From assembly GCA_009801015.1 (NCBI GenBank), contig VHZZ01002152.1, positions 64,954 to 88,119 of the forward strand: a stretch of DNA of 23,166 nucleotides, in the 5' to 3' direction. Positions 18,101 to 23,166 of the stretch are shown in pieces. The DNA is from Silene noctiflora. Its lineage: Eukaryota > Streptophyta > Magnoliopsida > Caryophyllales > Caryophyllaceae. The position numbers and the translations under genes are program-made. Each line of letters begins with the position of its first letter. The stretch's first letter is position 1. The notes beneath the pieces are model-generated. The model was given only the letters and a program-made list of their open reading frames with translations, did no database searches and was not told the origin of the DNA.

Positions 18101-19924
18101 GAATGACGTGCTTGTTGTGTGAAAATTTTTGCAACTGAGTAGATTTTTTTTAAAGCTCTCAACATCAATATTTTTCTTTCCACTTGTCATAAAAGAAACC
18201 AAGGGTGATGAGTCTGACACTTACATGTCTTGTTTGTATTAGTTGACGAATATGTTTATATTTTGACATTTCTTAGGTGATGTCATTGTGTAATTTTTCC
18301 AATATCTAGTTGGACTAGTTCCTTTTTATGTATTTCTCATATTGTAAAAACTTATATGGTTGTTGATCCTATATGTCATGGAGTTCTGTTCTTCTGCTCC
18401 TTTTGGCCTTTTTTTTAGTTACATTATTGCAAAATTGTGTTTAGGTTTTTCTTGTTTTGAGAGTGAAAATTTAAAGTAAAGCTGTCTTTGCAATGACAAC
18501 ACTCTTAGTAGTTGTAGTGATGTGGATTGTGCATTGCAAATCCCTGATAGCAGTAAGCATTAGTAGCAAGTTTTTGAGTTTTCGTTATGGATTGAATGTG
18601 ATGTAAAAGATGTGCTTGATTGGCCAACCTCTGAGGCAAATGGAAGTACATAAGTTGATGAAGATTTGCAATTGTCATAAGTTGCCGAAGAATTTGGAAG
18701 TTATCTTTAATACCGTCAAGTCGTGGGACGTGTTCACATCGAAATTTACATTGTCACAAGTTATGGAAGACCTCATCTGTGTATATGCGGAAGCTCATAT
18801 GTTTGCGCTCATTTTTGAAACTAGGGTGGTTGGGAGAATGATGAAACTGTTGAGGAAGCAGCAAAACGTGAAGCAGTAGAAGAAGCTGGTGTCAAAGGCG
18901 ATCTACTGGTAAGGAAGTCAAACCTTAATCTAAGATTCCTTTTTTTCCTGTGTTAATAGTCTGAATGTATGTTAAACCATTTCAAAATGGTGATCCTTTG
19001 TTTAAATTGTAGTCAAGCTATTTTTTTGCCCTCGGCTGTTCCATTTCCAATGGAACCAAGGACACAAACTCTTTGGTCTGGATTATGGTGAACTAAAGCA
19101 AAATGACTTTCTAAATCATTTGCGTTCTCAACGTAAATTTCATTATTGGTAATTTTGAAACAACTTCTATGTGGTTAAAGTCTTCGCGATGTCGGGATAA
19201 TGTTCTTGTTGTTCTCCTATTTCTGGGGTATCCTTTTATTCTCCTATTTCTGAGGTATAATTTTGTTCTCCTATTTGTAGCTCGATCATTTAACCTCATT
19301 TTTGTAATTATTTTAGCTTCAAACAACAAATCATACTAGGAGATCAAAAACGGTTGAGGCTTAAGGCTTTGCTGGTGTTCAATTTTTGCATTATATAAAT
19401 TTTTATCCTACTTCTGTTTGATCATTTGGCTTTATTAATCCACCTCATTTTCCTCATTATTTTGCATATTGACGTTTTCAATTAATAATTCATGTTTGGA
19501 AGTTGAAATCATTTGAGGTTGAAGGGTTGTTGATTATTTTTCTTTCTTAATTGGTGTATTTCATTAATTGGTATTGTTGCTAAATGGTGTTCCCATTTTC
19601 TAGGGTATTTTAGGCTACTACGATTTCAAAAGCAAAACCCTACAAGACGAATTCAGCCCAGATGGCCGGTGCAAAGCCCTTATGTTTGCATTATTAGTCA
19701 AGGAGGAGCTTCAATATTGGCCCGAACAAAGTACTCGTCAAAGGCGTTGGTTGGCTATACCTGAGGCTCTGGAATGTTGTCGGCACCCATGGATGAGACA
19801 AGCCCTCGAAGAAGGCTTCATGAAATGGCATGCTGATAGAGTCGGCTCGAGTACTGTAGACGAGGAAGACGGAGGTGGTACTACCTCATCCAGGTCACGG
19901 TCTGGTTTAACAGCGACAATTTAG
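12145..19924 (+). CDS. NUDT16: Nudix hydrolase, NUDT16-like (4 exons, 196 aa)
   Basis: Exons 12145-12215, 15639-15753, 18825-18908 and 19604-19924 join in frame; all introns are GT-AG. The protein starts MSELVARTGRHQQRYEHG, the usual start of the plant NUDT12/13/16 group. The Nudix box GX5EX7REUXEEXGU is complete at residues 63-85: G63, E69, R77, E78, E81, E82, G84, with metal-binding Glu at 78, 81 and 82. Later landmarks are DEFSPDG, MFALLVKEEL, WPEQ, RRW and HPWMRQALEEGF. From memory, VEVLMISS, SGPGLLFPKGGWENDET and HPWM point to NUDT16 rather than NUDT12 or NUDT13. Members of this group hydrolyse diphosphate links in nucleotides or diphosphoinositol phosphates with Mg2+; the exact substrate cannot be read here. 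An in-frame ATG at 12091 would add 18 residues including eleven Glu; I prefer 12145 by family length. The Ser/Gly-rich tail after about residue 170 is not conserved. Confidence 0.9.
12741..13490. repeat. Diverged tandem duplication, about 375-bp units, in NUDT16 intron 1
   Basis: Unit 1 begins GTAGGTAATGTTTAAG at 12741 and unit 2 begins GTAGGTTGTGTTTAAG at 13116. They share in order GGTTAG.TTGTAGGCATTGTC, a TTCATTGCT/CTCATTGCT block, GAAACTTTGTG/GAAGCTTTATG, GGATG.AAAA, AAATGATCGAGGTT/AAATGATCAAGGTT and TTAAGGTTTCA/CTCAAGGTTTGA. Divergence is high, so the duplication is old. Its origin is unknown. Confidence 0.75.
13481..13660 (+). pseudogene. Possible LINE reverse-transcriptase C-terminal relic
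   Basis: One frame reads E-D-T-I-K-E-N-P-L-S-stop-L-G-H-V-R-E-R-P-N-D-E-L (LGHV at 13541-13552). The pattern R-(W)-(F/L)-G-H-V-x-R-R-P near the end of plant RTE/L1 reverse transcriptases matches loosely, with a TGA where Trp is expected. No target duplication or tail was identified. Weak evidence. Confidence 0.35.
13812..13911 (+). mobile_element. tRNA-derived SINE in NUDT16 intron 1
   Basis: An A-box-like AGTGTAACTGGTAAAG (about 13818-13833) is followed by a B-box GTTCGAACC (13862-13870), the spacing of an RNA polymerase III internal promoter, and then a T11 run at 13901-13911. The overall wording (GGTGGTACCCACAC between the boxes) is familiar from plant tRNA-related SINEs. It cannot be a functional tRNA because no acceptor or anticodon stems pair. 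Flanking duplications are not clear. Confidence 0.55.
14934..14952. repeat. Target-site duplication, left copy, of the RTE LINE
   Basis: GTTGTTTCATATACAAAGT here is identical to 15553-15571. The first few bases also fit the TTG tail of the element, so at least TTTCATATACAAAGT (15 bp) is a true duplication. Confidence 0.88.
14953..15552 (+). mobile_element. 5'-truncated RTE-type LINE, about 600 bp, in NUDT16 intron 1
   Basis: The left part (14957-15145) encodes the C-terminal tail of an RTE-type reverse transcriptase: R-R-P-M-D-A-P-V-R-R, then GRGRPKQTW, and KAQWREMIHV before a TAG at 15143-15145. A TAA at 15005-15007 interrupts the frame, so it is dead. The right end has GCCGACCCCAAATCATTTTG followed by GGATTAAGGCT and a TTG-repeat tail, the usual 3' end of these elements. 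Long identical flanks (14934-14952 and 15553-15571) show insertion by target-primed reverse transcription with 5' truncation. One N lies at 15367. Confidence 0.88.
15553..15571. repeat. Target-site duplication, right copy, of the RTE LINE
   Basis: Identical to 14934-14952 over 19 bases; it follows directly on the TTG tail and lies 67 bases before the exon 2 acceptor of NUDT16. Confidence 0.88.
15827..16059. mobile_element. Stowaway-like MITE, 233 bp, in NUDT16 intron 2
   Basis: The left end is CTCCATTTTTTTTCCAAAAA and the right end, reverse-complemented, is CTCCCTTTATTTTCCCCAAA; they match at most of about 25 positions. The element is flanked by TA on both sides (15825-15826 and 16060-16061), as expected for Tc1/mariner-type Stowaway elements with CTCC ends. 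It starts 71 bases after the exon 2 donor. Non-coding. Confidence 0.75.
16121..16143. repeat. (CTTACT)n short tandem repeat
   Basis: TACTCTTACTCTTACTCTTA followed by CT: four 6-bp units in NUDT16 intron 2. Confidence 0.85.
16783..16930. repeat. Three spaced copies of a CGAGTT(C/G)(G/A)TTTAT motif in the solo LTR
   Basis: CGAGTTCGTTTATATCTTAC at 16783, CGAGTTGGTTTATAACTTAC at 16832 and CGAGTTGATTTATGTGTTAC at 16908 are imperfect direct repeats 49 and 76 bases apart. Confidence 0.75.
17317..17352. repeat. 12-bp tandem repeat x3
   Basis: (C/A)AAGAATTCTTC is repeated three times without gap. Each unit contains the palindrome AAGAATTCTT. Confidence 0.92.
17572..17765. repeat. GC-rich cluster of ACTCG...CGAGT palindromes in the solo LTR
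   Basis: GACTCG or a near variant recurs about eight times. Palindromic forms are ACTTGTACGAGT (17622-17633), ACTCGCACGAGT (17663-17674) and ACTCGCGCGAGT (17684-17695). A 20-bp direct duplication GACTCGTGGGAGCTCCTCAG follows at 17726 and 17746 (second copy diverged). The rest of the LTR is AT-rich, so this island stands out. Short reading frames here on both strands are by-products of the palindromes. Confidence 0.8.
18825..18908 (+). other. NUDT16 exon 3: the whole Nudix box in one 84-nt exon
   Basis: The exon encodes residues 63-90 in phase 0 at both ends, between acceptor GAAACTAG and donor GTAAGG. It contains every catalytic residue of the Nudix box. Skipping it would leave an in-frame protein without the active site. 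Confidence 0.9.
19212..19280. repeat. 27-bp tandem repeat x3 in NUDT16 intron 3
   Basis: TTCTCCTATTTCTG or TTCTCCTATTTGTAG starts at 19212, 19239 and 19266. The last copy is truncated and diverged. Confidence 0.85.
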
Positions 19925-20343
19925 ATTGGTTGGTTGAGGGGATATTTTATGTAGCTGAAAGAAAATTATCATGTCATATTCTTGCTTCCTTATATAGTTC
20001 CTAGACTAATAAGGTTTGGAGTAAGGAAGACGGTAAAATGATTGTGCATTTTTAGGCTAACTTTATTACTCAATATTGTTGAGGTCTAAACATGGACAAA
20101 TATTAGTATTTTTTTTTAAAGATTTAACTTGGTTATATTTTATTAGCACAAGGTCCTTGTGTCGGCCACGTGTACACTAAATGACGGGGTGTTTGGGTGG
20201 AGGTTTTGGAACCGAGTGAGCTGAAGTTTCAGTCCATTCCAATGTTTACATTTTGGGATGAAGTTGAAATTCTAAATTCTAAATTTATTTCACCCCTAAC
20301 GTAGCTAACCTTTATCAAAGAATTACAATTTTATAGGATTCGG
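19925..20343. other. 3' flank of NUDT16, no gene
   Basis: The region directly after the stop is AT-rich, with an AATAAG near 20009 that could serve as a weak polyadenylation signal. GGCCACGTGTACAC (about 20163) is a G-box-like palindrome. GGGGTGTTTGGGTGG at about 20186 looks like a MITE end of the Tourist type but I found no matching right end. Confidence 0.45.
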
Positions 20344-20414
20344 CCAAATAATTACAAATAGATACGGGATTTTGAAGACCAAATAATTACAAATAGATAA
20401 GGAGATTTTGAATG
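20344..20414. repeat. 35-bp tandem duplication
   Basis: CCAAATAATTACAAATAGAT starts at 20344 and 20379, each followed by A(C/A)GG(G)ATTTTGAA. Two units, few differences. Confidence 0.88.
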
Positions 20415-21157
20415 CATTTCTTACCAAGTATTGTATTACGTTACACTTCACTTTCATTCCTATCATCTCAATCAAATATCATACATAATTGATAATATTG
20501 ATCTTAGGTTCGTCGGACATGCTTAGTCTTTTCAGGACATTTTATTGTACTTTGTTTTTCAAACGAGGAGTTAAAAATAATCTTTGTCAAATTTTATATC
20601 TTTAAGATGAGGTCGTAAAATTTATTTGAGACTTTAAATTTTAAGAAGACATATTTTCATACCATTACAAATTGATTAGAGGTAGTAGTGGAGCGAGGGT
20701 GTTAACACTTAGCTGGGAAACTTCCCTCCTGTTTGTGTATGAAAATTGCGAAGTTTTTAGCTTAAATTTCCGATTTTTCTTTTAGGCTACTTTATACTAT
20801 TATTTATTCGCCCGCTAACTTCAAATTATGACTCTGTCATAATTAGAGAAATAATTACAAACATACAGCTCCAAACATTGGTTGCAAACTTATTAGAGAA
20901 ATGTAAAACAAGAACTCTCTCAATTTTATTTTTATTGTCCTATTTCTTTTCTTAATTTATCCCAAATTAATTGCCGTTTATTAAAATTTACCAAGGAAAT
21001 TAAGTGATTACCCCCCTTAGGCCTTAGGTATTTAACTAGACTAACTACCACGCCTAACATCACAATATCATAGGTTTATCACAATAACTAGACTAATTGT
21101 TCTTTCTTTATCTTTATCTTTATCTTTTATCTATATAATAATAGGGAAATGATAAAT
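20415..21157. other. AT-rich intergenic DNA without a gene
   Basis: No ORF or recognisable element apart from a (TCTTTA)n-type short repeat near 21102-21128. Confidence 0.6.
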
Positions 21158-21160
21158 TTA

Positions 21161-21458
21161 GGGGTCGTTTGGTTCAAAGTATCGGAATGGATTTGAATGA
21201 TTTGTGATACCATGATAGGTACGAAGTTATATCCCAACTTCCTCATAAGTGTTTGGTTCGATCTTAAAATGGATTAAGTATAGTAATAGGGTGTGATGCA
21301 TTTAGAAACTTGGGTGTATACATAGGTATGAGATTCCAAGGGGTTGGAATGGAGTTAGAATCCATGGTATCTAACTCCATTTCAAAACCCTTCAACCAAA
21401 CACTAGAATGGATTGAATCCATTCCAATTCATTTCAAAAGTTTCAACCAAACACCCCC
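21161..21458. mobile_element. Tourist-like MITE, 298 bp
   Basis: The left end is GGGGTCGTTTGGTTCAAAG and the right end, inverted, is GGGGGTGTTTGGTTGAAAC. TTA flanks both sides (21158-21160 and 21459-21461). As in the element at 2274-2569 there is a second, inner inverted pair: AGTGTTTGGTTCG near 21248 and TTCAACCAAACACT near 21391. Non-coding. Internally it differs from the first MITE, so it is a different subfamily with the same plan. Confidence 0.85.
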
Positions 21459-21850
21459 TTAAGGTTGTATTTAAGAAGTTATAAGAGGAAATAAATCTTT
21501 AATATTTGTATTAATTACATTGAATAATATATAATTTAGTTCTTAATTCCTAAGTTAACCAATATAGAAGATATTAAATACTTAAGGTTGTATTTAACAT
21601 TACCCATAATGGGAAAGAATTTTACCACGCAATATCATCATATATTTTTTCTTTTTTTCAAAAAAGCAAGAGAAAATGTTGAAAGGATTTGTAACATTAA
21701 ACACAATAATTAACATTTATATTTTCATTTAAAAGTAAATTAAACAATAATTAAACATCAAAATAAATACACAATAAAATTTGAGATTTTATTGTTAGAA
21801 TAAATTTTACGGACAAAATCATCGTTTGTTTCTTCAGCGTTTATAGTTCT
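21459..21850. other. AT-rich DNA without a gene
   Basis: Contains a 17-bp direct repeat CTTAAGGTTGTATTTAA at 21458 and 21581; the first copy overlaps the right edge of the MITE. Nothing else recognised. Confidence 0.6.
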
Positions 21851-22612
21851 CATATATATAAAATTGAGATCATGTGAGTCCTATATCTAAGTTGAATCCT
21901 TGAGTCCTAATATAAGTCATTGGATCAAGAGAATGAAGGGCCAAGATTAAAACAAAATAAAAAGTTGAGATATAAAAGGCAAACAAACCTTACCCAAACC
22001 CTGATCACTCTCACAAACACTACCCCCCCTCTCTCTCTCTTCATTCTCTTCCCACTTCTCTCTCAATCTATCTCAAGTGTCGCCTCTGCCCCGCCCTTAT
22101 CGCCGTCACACCATACCACACACCACTTTGCCGCCGCCACGCCCTCTCTGACGCCCATCTCCGACGACTCCACAAGTTCCGGCAGCCCTTCGCCCTTCTT
22201 TTTGCCTTTCTTCTTTCTCTTCGTTACCACCCACCGCTTCCGCCACCACCAAACCCTCCTCTTACCCTTCCTCTGAAAACCGTCGATGGAAACCCACCAC
22301 TCTCCTTTTTTTTCTCTCGCCTTTTTTCCATGTAGCACCGTCGTTGGGTTAGTGGGTGCGTGTTTCGAGTGTGGCCACGCACCACTAACGTCTTCTCTCG
22401 CCTACCCACCACGTTGCCGCCTCATTTATCTTTGTTTTGCTGCGGTTTGGAGGAGGTAGATGTCGTGGGTGGTGATGGCTTGGGTGGTGATGTCGTGGGG
22501 GTTGGGGTAGCTTGGGTGGTGTTGTCATAGGGTGGGGCCGACAAGGTGGTGGTGTTGGAGGAGGCGAGGGTGGTGGTTAGAGGAGGTGAAAGTGGTGGTG
22601 GTTAATATAAAG
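21851..22612 (+). other. TATA-like motif followed by CT-rich then GGT-rich low-complexity DNA, possibly part of a non-autonomous transposon
   Basis: TATAAAAG at 21971-21978 is a good TATA box. It is followed by a (CT)n leader (about 22029-22075), a C-rich part with CCGCCACC-like units (to about 22270) and then, from about 22440, a G-rich part with GGTGGT units. Frames on both strands here (for example 21920-22276 plus and 22063-22338 minus) are Pro/Ser/Thr/His-rich or Lys/Gly/Trp-rich and look like composition artefacts. The start (CTCATATATATAAAATTGAG, then GATCATGTGAGTCC) is reminiscent of plant Helitron 5' ends, but this is memory only. Confidence 0.35.
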
Positions 22613-22620
22613 TTACGCCG

Positions 22621-23166
22621 TAGAGGACTAAAGTTACACTCGTAGTGGACTAGAATTACGCTCGTATAGGACTGAAATTACATAAACTTGTGTTAAAATT
22701 AGATAAAACTCGACATTTAATAAAATTTTATAGGCCCAAATTTTTACATATAAAAATGACCTTAAAAAAATTACACCCTGAAAATACTAAAGTTATACTT
22801 GTTAAACATTAAAGTTACACTCGTAAACTACTGAAGTTACATAAACTTGTATTAAAATTACATAAATTCAACATATAATAAAGTTACATAAATTCAAATT
22901 TTTACATTCAAAATGACCTTAAAATGACTAAAGTTACACTCTTAAAATAATAAAGTTACACTTATAAAGCGTTAGAATTACACCCATAAAGTATTGAAAT
23001 TACATAAACCGTTAAAATTACATAAATTCAAATTTCTATAATCAAAATAACATTATATTACATAAATTCAAATTTTTATATACAAAATGACATTAAATTA
23101 CTAAAGTTACACTCGTAAAGAATTAAAGTTACACTCATAGACTAAAGTTACACTCATAAAACAGTA
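22621..23166. repeat. Degenerate ~22-bp repeat array with higher-order organisation, running off the window
   Basis: Units of the form CTAAAGTTACACTCGTAAAG or TGAAATTACATAAACTTG recur about every 22 bases (AGTTAC/AATTAC cores near 22631, 22653, 22675, 22696; 22789, 22811, 22833, 22855; 22930, 22952, 22975, 22997; 23103, 23126, 23144). Between the groups lies a different block, AAATTTTTACATnnAAAATG, near 22738, 22895 and 23069, with a partial one at 23029. This gives a higher-order period of about 140-175 bases. No coding capacity. Confidence 0.8.

Noticed and set aside
18610..18879. 89-aa ORF overlapping NUDT16 exon 3
   Set aside because: It is in a different frame from the Nudix box and is mostly intron 2 sequence with no family resemblance.
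20186..20300. Third Tourist-like MITE starting GGGGTGTTTGGGTGG
   Set aside because: No matching right-hand inverted end or TTA duplication could be found within a few hundred bases.
21920..22412. ORFs of 60-118 residues on both strands
   Set aside because: Low-complexity CT- or GGT-rich DNA gives long open frames by composition; no domain or splice evidence.
22621..23166. CRISPR-like array
   Set aside because: Repeats are degenerate, contiguous and without unique spacers, and the DNA is from a plant nucleus.

Overview
The window is nuclear DNA of a flowering plant, most likely a dicot. The evidence is two spliced genes with plant-type introns, plant transposon families (Tourist-like and Stowaway-like MITEs, an RTE-type LINE, a tRNA-derived SINE, LTR elements) and AT-rich intergenic DNA. 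Recurrent motifs such as CCGTCTTAAA repeats and TACGGAGTA suggest the Caryophyllales (spinach, beet, goosefoot relatives), but that placement rests on memory. There is one assembly gap (10124-10998) and a single N at 15367.

Layout. 1-1567: remnants of LTR retrotransposons on the minus strand, namely a possible LTR end, a gag-like ORF, a primer-binding site and a 595-bp LTR. 1568-3223: AT-rich DNA with simple repeats and a 296-bp Tourist-like MITE, then the upstream region of the first gene. 3224-9313: a complete 12-exon gene on the plus strand for a 533-residue AVT1-type amino acid transporter, closest to AVT1H. It has two very short exons (24 and 20 nt) and one AT-AC intron with textbook U12-type signals. 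9314-12090: tandem and inverted repeats, then an element with about 119-bp terminal inverted repeats whose interior is the assembly gap, then the upstream region of the second gene. 12145-19924: a complete 4-exon gene on the plus strand for a 196-residue Nudix hydrolase of the NUDT16 type. Its first two introns (3.4 and 3.1 kb) hold a tandem duplication, two LINE fragments (one with a target-site duplication), a SINE, a Stowaway-like MITE and a 1,572-bp solo LTR with a perfect 5-bp target-site duplication. 19925-21919: intergenic, with a second Tourist-like MITE. 21920-23166: a TATA-like motif, CT-rich then GGT-rich low-complexity DNA, and a degenerate 22-bp repeat array running off the window end.

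The two genes lie in the same orientation, about 2.8 kb apart, and have no evident functional link. One should move amino acids across the vacuolar membrane; the other should hydrolyse nucleoside-diphosphate-linked substrates. I see no operon-like or novel multi-gene system. The most notable signal is the U12-type AT-AC intron next to a 20-nt exon. The rest of the interest lies in transposon architecture that can be read directly from target-site duplications.
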